Shown piece by piece: positions 33,061-45,587 of a stretch of 64,000 bases of DNA. Below the pieces are notes generated by a model. The model saw only the letters and a list, made by a program, of their open reading frames with translations. It did no database searches and was not told the DNA's origin. Within the stretch, counting starts at the first letter, position 1. Each line of letters starts with the position of its first letter. This DNA is from Petunia secreta (lineage: Eukaryota; Streptophyta; Magnoliopsida; Solanales; Solanaceae), in the NCBI GenBank assembly GCA_029990175.1, contig JARKIP010000064.1, positions 10,744,001 through 10,808,000 on the forward strand, read 5' to 3'. A program made the translations under genes and the position numbers.

Positions 33061-34660
33061 TCTCAATCAGCAAAAGAAATTCTACCATCCAGTAGAGGTT
33101 GAGAGTGTGGTGGCAGTGGTTCTTCAGAAAGTGATTGTCAGGGTAGTGGCTCGCTAGCTACAGTGGCAGTTTTATGAACTACCAGTCTGGCAGGATACTG
33201 AGGTATCCGATGTAGTACACCCATGTATTTCTTCTTCCATTATAGGTGAGTAAGATTTGGTTCTTCCGATCGGTCAGGACTTCGTTTATCTTATCATGTT
33301 TCCATGATTTCCTTAGATATTGTCTCTATTAAGAAACGGTTGTGGTGGAGGGGCGAGCTTCTGGTATGATTTATTCCTGGCATTTGTGAGACCCTACTAA
33401 TTTATTTGGTCTAAATGTGAGAGATTTGGGAGCGAGTGTCGATATTATTTGTTTGGCATCTTGTTGTGCCTCATTCTCTTATAATGTCAAGTCAGTCTAC
33501 CTCTCTTTGGAGCTCAGTGTCGGTTGGATGATGGGATTCTTATTTGTCACCATCAGAAAGTGTCATTGTTTCTTCCGGTGTAAAGTAGTTAGTAAGTAAT
33601 ACTCGATCTATGTGTCTCCTCTTGGTTCGAGACGCTAGTAGAGTCATGTTATTCTACAAGTTTGTCTCGGTATAAAAGGGTTTTCTGGTAAATTGTCGGA
33701 GTTTCCTTTTTATAGGAAGGTTAAATTGACATAGATTTTGTTCCATAAAGCTCAGTCAATGTCTATTTCTTCAATTGCGATTCTTCGGTTAACCTGACTC
33801 ATAAATAGTCTAGCTCTGTTAGCCAAATAAATAAGAAGAAGAGCTTCTTATAGCTCTAATTATTTCCATCCTCAGTCTGTTTCCATCTCTTCTTTGTTCG
33901 GCACTGGTAAGCTTAGGCGGTCAGTAGCCTCTTGTGATATTCCCTGTGTTGAGCCAGAGTGCATGTCAAGGTGGCAGGGTAAGCACATGGTTGTTTTTCT
34001 AGGCTACTAAGGGTAATGAGAGGTGTCATTTGACCTTTGATTTAATCCATCAGACGGTGGTGCTTATAGAAAATGTATGGAGTTGTGAACTCGAGAGTTG
34101 CAGATGTTTGGCAACTTGAGAGAGTTATTTGGTAGCTCAGGTCTGAGCCGCGTTCTCTACTCAGCTAAGTCTTCTTTAATCCAGCAGGTTGTGCGAGGAT
34201 GACTATTTCTATTCAAATTATTTGTATGAGTTTATGTTCTAAGTGGAGGAGTCTACCTCCAATTGATGCCGAATCATAATATTAAATCTCTAAGGCATTG
34301 CTGAAGCGTAAGCTAATTCTTTGTTTCATCGACCTGTTCTATATCGAAAGTATATCGACAAGGTGATTCGTTGGTGGAATCATGTTAGCCCATCAAGAGT
34401 TGCGTGTATCTTCATTTCGAAAATATAGAACTCTTCTCTCATGATCGAGAAAGGGTCAGCTTAGTCCGAATAAGTTGGGCAATAATGTTATCATAGCATC
34501 CAAATATGTTTAATTCCAAGAGTTCGGTGTTTGTGTTATAATTCTAGTTCTGCAATCATGAGATAATATCCGTGGAGTAGCTTATGAAGGTCGTGCAAGT
34601 TTTCTTGTTATCTGTGCGAATTTTTCTTTAGACTTAGGCTCGTTCGAGGACGAACGAGAG
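33061..34660 (+). other. Decayed interior of the 10-kb element
   Basis: About 1.6 kb without a readable frame. Scattered words (for example LNVRDLGASVDIICLA near 33410) may be protease remnants, but I cannot support a domain. Confidence 0.4.
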
Positions 34661-34676
34661 TTTAAGTGGAGGAGAA
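34661..34676 (+). other. Polypurine tract of the 10-kb element
   Basis: TTTAAGTGGAGGAGAA directly before the 3' LTR. Confidence 0.8.
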
Positions 34677-37600
34677 TGAAACGACCTTAAGTAGTCGTTT
34701 CGGAAGTTAGGACTCCGATTGGTGTGCCAATAATTTTAAAATATTCATAATATCCATTAGGCCCTGTCTGTAAAATTTGAGCTAAATCAGACCTCGTTTG
34801 GTAGGCATCGGAAGAAGGTTTCAGTTTTTATTGTCGATAAATATTAAAAAGATATTTTCGAGCTCGGTTTTGGCGAATGATCTCCAATTCGAAATCCGAA
34901 AGCACCATTAGGTTCGTATGAATATTTGTGACTTTTGTGCTTTTTCGAAAGTGAATTTCGAGGTTGTTCGGCTAGCTTCCGCTAAAATACCGAAATTTAA
35001 ATAATTTGACCTTTCACGTCTCTTCACTACTACAAGTATGTAATAGATCATTGCTTAATGCTTCTACGTACTTCTTTTAACATTCGAGGACGAATGTTCC
35101 TAATGGAGAAGATTGTTAAACCCCGTATGTCCAAAGAGACGTATATCATTCTAAAGATATGTTAAGAATGATTTAAGTCAGTTTAAAGTCATAATATGAC
35201 CATATATGATGTTTATATGTTGAATATAAAGTTTTGAAAAAATCGGATTTAAGTTGCGGAAAAACCGACTAACGAATTTCCTTGTAACGAAGCTTTTTCA
35301 GTAATTAATTTCGTGTGTTATATGAGGTCTTTTGGGGACATATGATATACCCAATTGAAGGTCTTGGAGTTTAGTTTCCAACACTCGTGATGGTTTGTTC
35401 ATACAACGTATAGATAAAAAGATATGAGCATTAGAAGTCAGGCAAGAAAAAGGGACATAAGCGCAAAAGACGGCTAGAAATGAAATGTTTTTGTTATAAA
35501 AGAGAAATCCTTCACTTTCTCGAAATTTTCCAGTAACCCCACGCCATAAACAGACCTTTCTTTAGTTTGAATCTATTTTTTTTTTTATTTTGAAGAAACA
35601 ACATCAATCTTGACTCGAAACGGAAGACGGATTGTGTCAAAACGCTCTACGCGATTAAGGTAACGTTATGCTACCCTCAATTTCGTCTGAGTTTGAGTTT
35701 TAGAATTACTTCATGGCAAAGTAAAGTGCCTAAATGCTATATTATAGCTTGTTTAAGCTTTAGAAGGTGTGGAATTCAAAGGATACAAGGTTTAGAAGCA
35801 AGAAACGTCAAAGGTATGTAAGACTAAACCTTTTTTTTGGCAAGGCATGTATCTTTTATCTTTTGAAACTTTTCTTAGTTCTAAACTTAGTGTCTCTTGT
35901 GCGAAACTTGTATGGTATCAAGAAAACCTTGTATATACTTAATTTGGTACTAAAATCCAAGGTGAAAGACGTCCAAATCAGCAAGACAAAATATTTCAAA
36001 ATCTGGATAATCATTTTGACCTCTGGACAGCTGTTAGTATATTGATCATAACTCCTTGTACAAAATTGATATTTATATGCTATAAGAATCCCCAGAATAC
36101 TAAGACATATATCTACAACTTTTATGAGTACGATGAAGTCTATATCTTTGATTTACAATCTGAAAATTAGGTTGAAAGTTAGGACAGTGGTGCTGTCCAG
36201 ATATTCTATCTGCGGATGAGTTATGTCATCCAGTTGTCTCATCTTGTTATTCGTTTAACATGTTTATGTTATCAGTTTATCCGGGTATCTATTCCCGTGT
36301 ATAGTATAGAGCTGGTTCTGTTTTTGCGGATCATCCAGTTTCAGGGGAAACTCTGCCGAAATTTTTGTAGAAATTCAAAGAGTTGGACAAATTCTGAGTT
36401 CTAGGTTATGTCTATAATTCTATCCAGAGTTTTCTTCTCATTCCTTTGAGTCCATATCTATTGTTGCCATATGTCTTATGCCTCATACATGCTTATACTT
36501 ATATTGTGATCATGTTATGTGTGATTTGGAGTCTCCCATAGAAGCTGAACATTGGACACACAGTCCGGTCGTGTGGGTATCAAGTTCCTAACCGGATTGT
36601 CCTAAGATGTGAAGACTGAAGCCTTTAGCCTAAATTAATATATTTTTCTGCTTATTGAATAGAGTGGGATCGTTTGGCAAGGAAACCAAAGGATAAAGCG
36701 GTTGTTGATTAGCCGTACTAACTTTTAGAAGAGGTAAGTATTTGTATCCATTTCTTTGGAGGCCCTTGGCCTTGTGGATATTCTACCACGTGTTCCTTAC
36801 GTGTGTAGCTGCCGATAGGCGTACTCATTATGCCTTAGCTTTGAATTTACATTGTTTATTATATGCTATGCCCTTTTTGTTGGTATTGCATTGAGCATAT
36901 GAGCATTGCACTCTAGTTTCTAGCATCGCATATACTTCCCGGATGGCGATGAGAGTCCCGCACCGGTGAAGGGTCATTATTGCATATACTTCCCGGTTGG
37001 CGATGAGAGTCCCGCACCGGTGAAGGGTCATCATTGCATATACTTCCCGGTAATCGATGAGATTCCCGAGCCGGTGAAGGGTCATCATTGCATATACTTC
37101 CCGGTAATCGATGAGAGTCCCGAGCCGGTGAAGGATCATTATTGCATACATCTCCTGGTAGACGATGAGAGTCCCGCGCTGGAGATAGGTATCAGGCATA
37201 CATGACTGTATTGCATCGTACCGCATTCATCCCATCTCATTGCACCGCATACTGTATTATGTGTATTGTGTTGTGCTTTATGTATGCGGTATGTATACTA
37301 TGTCGTGGAACATATCTCAGTTTGCCTATATATTTCTGGCTCGTATTCTAGGTTGCGGGGATCGGGTTGCACGCTGCAACGATATAAACATATGGATCGG
37401 GTTGCACGCCGCGACAGGATGAATATATGGATCGGGTTGCACGCCGCAACAGGATGAATATATGGATCGGGTTGCACGCCGCAACAGGATGTATTTCTGA
37501 TTGTTGATATATTCGGGATGCCTATATGTCCTGGCTATCTTACGTTCCCGGTTGTTAATGAGTTTGTGTTCCATATGTGTTTTTAGTTATTATCTGGCTC

Positions 37601-38148
37601 TGCCTTTTCATAATTTAAATAAGAGGAATTTGGTTTATTTGTTTCTCTTCTCCCTGGCTAGCTATCATATTCTTTGAGGTGGCTAGTCTGCCCCACTTAT
37701 TGAGTCCTTTTGACTCACCCTTGTTTGTTGTTTGTTTCTTGTCTATCTATTTCGTTTCGGCAGGTTCGCTCCAAGATCGAGTTCACCACGATGTGAAGGA
37801 CCTAAGACGACCTCACCTGTCAGTGTGAGCCAGCTTTTATTCCAGATAGCCACCAGTTTATTGTTTATTATTTCAGTTGCATTTTGCTCCCTTCAAGAGG
37901 TATCTGTTTTCTTTTGTACTCTTAGATGTCTAGTCTGGATAGCCCTAAACCTAGTATGATGGGTAGTCAGCTGTAATTTCTTTTGTACAACTTAGCAATA
38001 TCAGTATGTCCTTGTTTGTTTTAGGTCATGTCCTTATTTATGAATTGTTATATTTATTTTTCTAATTCAAATGGTAAGGGTTCGCCCGACGGGTTTAGGG
38101 GAGGATGTCGGGTGCCCGCACGGCCTAGCCGGAATCCGGGTTGTGTCA
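34677..38148 (+). repeat. 3' LTR, 3472 bp
   Basis: Starts TGAAACGACC and ends GGTTGTGTCA. It carries the same foreign middle (about 35005-36580) as the 5' LTR, so the chimeric LTR existed before this copy inserted. It has five 54-bp units (36926-37195) and about four 35-bp units (37347-37487). Confidence 0.88.
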
Positions 38149-38153
38149 CTAGG

Positions 38154-39057
38154 TTACTAATCACAGGGTTGATTATACTCACAGGACTCTTTCGCTACCC
38201 TGCTCGCCTATTCAAGCCAACCTAACGCCTATATGTCTATGGAATTAGAGTTAACAAGAATGCATGTGCTTCTCCTGTATAGTGACTAAGCATGACTGTT
38301 AGGTATATTTCTATCCTAACCGCGAAACCATTCCCCGATGCCCAGGTTCAGGAACACGCTCTATTCAATCCTATTGCAACCTATGGTTCCCACTTTCGAG
38401 TTCAACCCTAGGTTCATAAATAGTATTCAATTGGTGATCAAGCAATCAAATAATTAGGCTCAGGATATGAATAAATAACTCAATAATATAAATCAATAAA
38501 ATCAAAGTAATTTATGAATATCAACAATCATGGAGAATCCCACAACTTTAAACTAATAAACTAAATTAAAGAAAAGAGAAAAAAACTCAATGTAGATGTT
38601 GAGCTCCAACCCATTTCTAACGTTTCTATGCCTCCAAATAGTTCTTGCCTCTAAGAGTACGTAATAATCTCTAAAAATATGTTTATAAGGGTTTAAATAC
38701 GGAGTACAATAAGTGGGCCACGTTATTAGCTTCTCCAAACTGTTCTGGGACTGCTTTTCGGCGCATACAGCCGAGCATGCCAAGCATCCATGGCTGTATG
38801 CGCTGCTGCTCCTTAGTTTCTTAAGCTTTTTACTATTTCCAGGCCATACAGCCGAGCATGGGAGGCTGTATGCGCGGCTTTTTCCTTGTTCTTGTACAAT
38901 TCAAGCTCTAATTTCCTTCATTTTATTCCTAAAGCATCCAAACACCTCAAGTTAGGATTTTACTTCAAATCAATCATTGTTGGGCACATAATACCATAAA
39001 AACAAAACAAAAGCAATAAGAAATCGACACGAAACATAAGACTTATGCCCAACATCA
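38154..39057 (-). repeat. LTR of the non-autonomous element, inner piece
   Basis: The rest of the 3' LTR begun at 27831. It contains two hairpins built on GCGCATACAGCC and GGCTGTATGCGC (38761-38803 and about 38844-38872), kept in the other LTR at 44158-44200. Confidence 0.88.
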
Positions 39058-42000
39058 ACACCCCACACTTAAACTATTGCTCGTCCTCGACCAATTCAGA
39101 CCAACAATACTCTAACTTCAAATGACTCAAGAAACAACCTCAATCTCATTCTCAAAAGAGCAACTCAACAATTAAGAACAACTACACCTCTGACCATGGT
39201 TGATGCCAACAATTAAACCTTCTCACATGCATCTTTCACGCACTTCCTCATGTTCACAATGCCAAAACAGTCTAAATATTTAAAAACAATCAAACAACCA
39301 AATTGTAACATCCTAACCTCAATAACTGACTCTGTGCAACCAAGTTTCTCAAGTCTGCTCACTTACCTCAACCGAGAGTCTAATAAAATCATCCATCCTT
39401 CATGAATCAAGTGCCCTCACAACAAATCAGAAGAAGTAGTCCAATACTCATAAGATATTAAACATACAAAGAATTCACTTAACTCTCACAAAGAAGTTCA
39501 CATGCCACACAAAAGTATCATAGTCTTGCCCTTTGGGTAAATCTCCACTAATGTAAGCCTGCTAAGTCTAAAATCAAATAGGACTTATTAAGGGTTGTAA
39601 GGAAGGCTGCGGGACAGACAGGATAGATATAGATAAAGTGACTAAACTTCCCTAAGCACTTATAAAACATCAAATTTTAGCACACTTCCTTTTTCAAAAG
39701 CTCCTCATTTTTCTTTTCACTTTTAAGAAACACCCAATCTTCCCCTTTTTATTTACGCCAATGAATAATTTTTTTAGCTCAATAAGAAGTGCTATTTTCT
39801 TTCTTTTTATTCAACTTCCACAAAAAAAAAAAAAAAAAATCTACTTGATAGTTGGCAAGGCCATCAAATAATTTTTTTCTCTTTAACTTTTTTCTCCCTT
39901 TTTTTTTTTTCTCAAACACTTCTTTTACTTTCTAATTGGGATCAATCCACAAACCAACCAACCTTTTTCTCAAACTTTAGCTATTTCAGCTCATTATATA
40001 TGTAAGTGCTCAAGGAAATAGGGTATTCAAAAGATAGGAAATTCAAATCAAAAGAGGTCAAGGCTTGTAATATGGCTATCAATTAACAGGATAAATGCTC
40101 AAAGGGGTTGATTAGGGTCAATCAAGTAAGGGTAGGCTGGAAAAATCTCAAACGAATCAAGGAAAGCCTATAATCATTTTTTAAACTGAGCAAAACCTAG
40201 GATTTCGTTTCAACCACACTCCGGGCAAATTCTAGACTCAAGTGAAAAGCATGAAATACAACAAATACCTCACTCACACAATGACACATGACTCACTAAA
40301 GATAGCTCAATTCGGACTCTTAATCAAAGAGTAAAACAAGCTTGAAAATAAAGCTTAAAGCACTTAGCACACAAGAGTCAAGACACTGAGCCTAGGCGTC
40401 ACAAACAAGGTTATTCATTCTTGGCACAATTTATTTCAAAAACTCACAAGGAAGGCATTTCAATCCACGTGCTCAGGTCTAAATATGTTAGTATCAAACA
40501 AGTCACAAGGCGCCTAGACTCCAAACCCGAGTTTTTTCTGCTCTTCTTTTCTTCTAATACTACAATGGACTAAAACTATCTAAAAAAATAAAAAGTACCT
40601 GGTTCAAGTTTACATCCCATGGAAAAGAACCGATGTCAAAAGAAAAACCACAGGGGATTATTATCTACTCTAACTATACTAAAATAAACTAAGAAAACAC
40701 TAACTATTTTTGGATTTTCAGTTTTCTATATATTTTTTTTTGTTGATATTTTTGAATAATTATAACTAAACTAGAAAGCAAGAAATAAATAAAACAATGT
40801 CAATTGACAAAAATAAAAATAGTAATAAGCAAAATATAGGAAACCCCTATCCCATTCTTAAAATTGTGCAATATCCTCAATGCACATAACCAAATAAACA
40901 AGGGTGGTAATAGAGGTACTCAGACTTCCCTCACTATCGCGCAAACTTTTCATGCCAAAATACTAATTCAAACAACCTAATGAGTGCACATGGGGTGCAA
41001 CCACCCCACATTTATATTATACCATCTCAATAAAGCATGAAAACAGTTATGAAGCTTAAGAAATGGGGCGTCCCCTACTCTCGAAACAGGCAGCCAGTAG
41101 TGTCATAGTTGCATAGTTAACACTCGTCGTGCGCTAACGAGCGCCTCATGTGTAAACAGCCCAAAAATTCATCTCCCGGGCCATCCCCACATTCAATTTC
41201 ATGCTTAAATAGATTATAAGTGAGTTCGGCTATTCAGACTTTGCCAAACATATCAAAAAGTTCGCTTGGGAAATTCAGCGAACACCTTGCCTACGCAATA
41301 CTGAATAGCCTGTTGTAGGCTTATTAGGCGTGCTTAAAACCTTCCAACTCCTGGAATTATTTACTCATGATCACAGTGCATCGCCGCACTCCCCACATTA
41401 AAAAAACCAGTCAATTAATTCAGAAAGCCAGCTAAAGTTTCATCCACAATTTAAAAGAACAAAAAATCGAACTGGGGAGGTGGGACTGCGATGTAGCAGA
41501 GATGGACGACGAGAGAGACAATAGGAGAAGAGAAGAGAAAGGGAATCTTACCAGCAGCAGTGTGTTCGTGAGAAATCACGAGAGGAGTAGAAATAGGGTG
41601 TTTTATTTTTCCTCTGAACTTGTGTTTTTGTTGCAGTTGTTGTGTGTTTTAAGTGGAGAAAGCATACATACCAGATGGAACAGAGGTCTGTGCAACGCTT
41701 GGAAGCCTCTATGGCCTGGGAGTAATTTCTTTTTCTCACTTGCTGATACAGTGGCCTATGCGTTGCTTATACTACATTGTTCTAAGTTTTAAGTTCTTTC
41801 TCCCACATGCGAATAGTGTGTCGCATTGGTTGCAGTTCCGCCTGACGTTTGATTTTTCTGCACTTTAGTCACATGTTGTGTCTTTGTCCACCTCCTTTGC
41901 CTCATGAAATCCTGCAACCACAAGCTTAAACAATTAAATTTGTACCTACTTCTCCACCTTTTTGTTTCTATTTCTTTACTTTTTAACTTTTTAAAAAAAA

Positions 42001-42106
42001 AATTATTTAACCAATGTAACATTATCTAACTAAAGAAAGCGATAAAACATGAGTTGCCTCCCATGAAGCCTTGATTTAACGTCGCGGCATGACGAAGATA
42101 AAATTA
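39058..42106 (-). other. Non-coding interior of the non-autonomous element
   Basis: About 3 kb without a coding domain, downstream of the gag-like frame in element orientation. It begins with the purine tract (CCCCACACTTAA on plus). Blocks such as GGTTCAAGTTTACATCCCAT near 40600 recur at about 47890 in the related element. An A run (39823-39839) and T-rich tracts are present. Confidence 0.6.
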
Positions 42107-43142
42107 TTATTTTTGCCTCCACTTTAAAGATATGAATTTTCTCCCCAATTTGATTTCAAGCTTACGACCATGGTCCAGGGATGGTGGAATAAATCCAAAA
42201 TAGCCATACAACGAGTCTCGCATCTTGCACCTCTTAGCTTTTAAATGAGGAATGTCGTTTTGTCTCCTCGGTATCACAAATTTTTGAATATAGGCACCTT
42301 GTTCCTCCTCTCGTGACTTTTCTATTGGCTCGGAGGGCTCGATTTTCATGTCGTCATCCAAACACTATGTTGAAAACTGCATAGAATGAGGTCCAATGCG
42401 CCATAACTCTAAAATTATTTCATTCTTGACACCCTCATCTTTGCACACACTAGAGTAGTCAAAAATTATATTTTTCACTTCTCCACTTAACTCTAGTGCG
42501 AATTTTCCAACTTTGGCATCATTAACTACTATTGGGTCGAGCTATTGGAAATCAAGACCTTGCTCCTCAATTTGGCTCTCAACTTCTTCTATCTCTTCAT
42601 CTTCAAATCCCCTATCCACAACAATTGGTAGTCGAGCGTTAGATGCCTCAATATTTTTAATCAAATTAGCCTCAAAGTCGTGAATAGCCTGGCCAAATCG
42701 GTCAATCTCTTGTTTGAGCACACTTTTTCATTATATAGAGCATCTAGCTGCACTTGTAATGTCATCAAGAAGACCCCCACATGCATCTGTTCGTTGGGAT
42801 TGTTCCATTAGCCAGGTTTCGCTCACGATCTCCACTTCTTTAGAATTTTCCCGATACTGTGATGCATCCTGCACTTTATTGCTCATATCAAACTCACAAG
42901 CAAGGTTAGTATTATCATAAATATTACTCGGGGAAGCAGTACGACACTTATGACAATCATTCCACAGACCACCACACAGTTGACAACAGTTTCGATCAAA
43001 AGTTGCAGAAGAACGACTAGATAAATATTCCCGAAGGTTAAGATGAAGACAATCTTACCACAAGTGACGTCCATTACAAATTATGCAAGGAGCACCAAAA
43101 TACGAACAACCAACTTTTGACCAATTTTTATTAAAAGATGCC
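42107..43142 (-). pseudogene. Gag-like protein with two zinc knuckles (non-autonomous element)
   Basis: One frame runs about 345 codons on the minus strand from the ATG at 43142. It begins MASFNKNWSKVGCSYFGAP, then CIICNGRHLW, a stop and DC, which forms a C-x2-C-x3-H-x4-C knuckle. A second cysteine cluster follows (CCQLCGGLWNDCHKC). Further on are acidic heptads (EDEEIEEVESQIEEQ) and a basic end. The frame is broken by about five stops (TAA, TAA-TGA, TAG, TAG), which mostly look like C-to-T changes at Gln or Trp codons, and it has no frameshift. Such knuckle-bearing frames without pol are known in plant large retrotransposon derivatives. Confidence 0.55.
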
Positions 43143-43227
43143 ATGTTAACAAGTAATAAACTAAACTAAACTAAAAACTTGAATAGACAAAAGTAAAAGT
43201 CTAATCTAGAAAATAGCCAATTCTAAA

Positions 43228-43245
43228 TCCCCGGCAACGGTCATA
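43228..43245 (-). other. Primer-binding site of the non-autonomous element
   Basis: The minus strand reads TATGACCGTTGCCGGGGA six bases from the LTR. It resembles the TGGCGCCGTTGCCGGGGA site common to plant Ty3 elements, with changes in its first bases. Confidence 0.6.
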
Positions 43246-43251
43246 CAACCT

Positions 43252-44459
43252 TGTCGCTCCAAACACACACGCAAGTATACGCGGTCGATCAAGTAATAAA
43301 GTGATAAGAAAAGTATAGTTCCCATGAGGACTATTGATTAACTACTAACTAAATTAGAAAATTCCTAACTATCTAGACAAGAAGATTTTAAGAGTTGAGA
43401 ATTTATCTAACTAAAATTAACTAATTAAACCAAGAAAATAATAACAAGTAAAACACGATTTTGGATTCAAGAAGGGATAATAGTCTAGGGTCATGGGATA
43501 TCTGCCAATCCTATTGAATTCTTCAGTTAATCTGACTAAATCAATTTATCTAGGTTACTAATCACAGGATTGATTATACTCACAGGACTCTTTCGATAGT
43601 CTGCTCGCCTATTCAAGCCGACCTAACGCGTATATGTCTATGGAATTAGAGTTTAAAAGAATGCATGTGATTCTCCTGTATAGTGACTATGCATGATTGT
43701 TAGGTATGTTTCTATCCTAACCGCGAAACCATTCCCTGATGCCCAGGTTCAGGAACATGCTCTATTCAATCCTATTTCAACCTGTGATTCCCACTTTCGA
43801 GTTCAACCCTAGGTTTATAAAATTCAATTGGTGATCAAGCAATCAAATAATTAGGCTCAGGATATGAATAAATATCCCAATAATATAAATCAATAAAATC
43901 AAAGTAACTTATGAATATCAACAATCATGGAGAATCCGACAACTTTAGACTAACAAACTAAATTAAAGAAAAGAGAAAAAAACTCAATGTAGATGTTGAG
44001 CTCCAACCCATCTCTAGCGTGTCTATGCCACCCAAAGGTTATTGCCTCTAAGAGTACGTAATAATCTCTAAAAATATGTTTACAAGGGTTTAAATACGGA
44101 GTACAATAAGTGGGCCACGTTATTAGCTTCTCCAAACTGCTCTGGGACTGCTTTTCGGCGCATACAGCCGAGAATGCCAAGCATCCATGGCTGTATGCGC
44201 TGCTGCTCCTTAGTTTCTTAAGCTTTTCATTCTTTCCAAGCCATACAGCCGAGCATGAGAGGCTGTATGTGCGGCTTCTTCCTTGTTCTTGTACAATTCA
44301 AGCTCTAATTTCCTTTATTTTATTCTTAAAACATCCAAACACCTCAAGTTAGCATTTTACTTCAAATCAATCATTGTTGGGCACATAATACCATGAAAAC
44401 AAAACAAAACAAAAGCCATAAGAAATCAACACGAAACATAAGACTTATTCCCAACATCA
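43252..44459 (-). repeat. 5' LTR of the non-autonomous element
   Basis: 1208 bp, the same length as the reassembled 3' LTR and similar throughout. Confidence 0.88.
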
Positions 44460-45587
44460 CACTGGCATCAGCTGCATTGGCACTGGCATCAACTACATTG
44501 GCATTGGCATCAACTGCATTGGCATTGGCATTGGCATTGGCATCGGCATCAACTGCATTGGCATTGGTGGCACTGACACTGGTGGCACTGACAGTAGCAA
44601 CCACTTCATCAAATCTACGCTTCTTTCTCAGAATTCTAGTGGTCTTTCTAGCGGTACCACGGTCCATTGCCTTCCTCTTCCTGTGACTCATCACCACGTA
44701 GAAGGACGGTACAAGCATTTGCATACTATCCTCTTTGGTTGTTCCGCTAGTATCTTAGCAACATCAACCAATTTGTCCTCCATTGCTGTCAGCCTATCGA
44801 ACACAACATACAAAAAAGGACTTGCAGCACTGACACCACCACTTGAAAGACCTACACCTTCACCAAAAATTCCTATACGACCCCCACCAACATCTTCATC
44901 GCCTCTTGCATCTTCTTTACCATCTATATCCATATCACCTTCACCAGCAGGATTAAGAGCAGTCTTCTTGATTGCTGTGGCCCCCTCAAGTTCAGCGCTA
45001 AGGGCATCCACCGACTCATCCTTAACTTCATCTGCATAGGGCACATATGAATCCTCCCACCTCGATCTCACTTCTTGATCAATAGGGAATAGGTAAGGGC
45101 GCACGATTTGGATAGAAGTCGAGAAAATTAATTTCTTACAGTTTGAATAAAAATATTATATGACATGAAAATAGTGCAACGTTACCTTAATTTTATTTTC
45201 TCCTTCCACAAATGGATCGAAGGATTTAGGCACCCTTTTACTGTACTATTTAAGCATCCAAGGGCACGGCATAGGAGACTGATCTTTCAGTGCAGCTCTC
45301 CTTCCAATAGCAGGAAATACTTCATTGACCCAGGCCTAAGATAAAAGATTTAATCGAACTACGAAAAATGAAAATTTTACAATCAATTAACTATTGGTTT
45401 ATTGTAGACTTACTAAAAATGCCCAGGGGGAAGCCAAAAAGAGCATATCCATGTGGTTTTCCTTTCTCACTGAAGGTTTTATAATGCTTGGCCATGTCAA
45501 ACTTGGGCTTCAAATATTCAATCGTAAGTTCGAAGCACAACTTGCCCCATGGATACTTGGAGAAGAACTCCATATCATCAACCATAC
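44460..45587 (-). pseudogene. Middle part of the split Ulp1/DUF1985-like gene (set A)
   Basis: Read on the minus strand. 45587-45391 gives a segment with FFSKYPWGKLCFELTIEYLK and YALFGFPLG, matching YPWGRKSFELTIEYL and YNLYGFPWAF-type words in the set B gene. About 45334-45195 gives AWVNEVFPAIG with one TAG. 45104-44691 is an acidic linker ending LTAMEDKLVDVAKILAEQ, comparable to LDQKLDAIQLSLANLV in set B. A basic stretch and the NAVDANA repeats follow to 44460. Introns separate these pieces. A retroelement LTR begins at 45588 exactly where the upstream exon should continue, and that exon is not found. The gene is dead. Confidence 0.65.

Larger units (their letters stand above)
28134..38148 (+). 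mobile_element. 10-kb LTR retrotransposon with very long (about 3.4 kb) LTRs and decayed interior
   Basis: Flanked by CTAGG on both sides (28129-28133 and 38149-38153). LTRs lie at 28134-31570 and 34677-38148, the first starting TAAAACGACC (TG mutated to TA), the second TGAAACGACC. The primer-binding site TGGTATCCGAGC differs from the initiator-Met site at one base. The purine tract is TTTAAGTGGAGGAGAA. The 3.1-kb interior shows only gag-like remnants and no recognisable reverse transcriptase or integrase, so it is non-autonomous or internally deleted. The pre-tract word TTCGAGGACGAAC is typical of asterid Ty3 elements. Confidence 0.85.
27831..44459 (-). mobile_element. Non-autonomous LTR retrotransposon (LARD/TR-GAG-like), split by another element
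   Basis: LTRs of about 1.2 kb lie at 27831-28133 plus 38154-39057 (element 3' LTR) and at 43252-44459 (5' LTR), read on the minus strand. The LTR starts TGATGTTGGG and ends GCGACA. A primer-binding site with CCGTTGCCGGGGA lies beside the 5' LTR, and a purine tract GTGTGGGGTG precedes the 3' LTR. The roughly 4.2-kb interior has no protease, reverse transcriptase or integrase, only a decayed knuckle-bearing frame at 42107-43142. Movement would depend on a partner. It sits inside the repeat exon of the Ulp1-like gene. A target duplication is not clear (AGTGT against AGTTT on the minus strand). Confidence 0.8.

Noticed and set aside
44393..44686. Ala/Leu-rich frame on the plus strand (and 27679-27906)
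   Set aside because: It is the antisense of the NAVDANA-type repeat. The minus strand continues into sensible coding sequence on both sides of the insertion.
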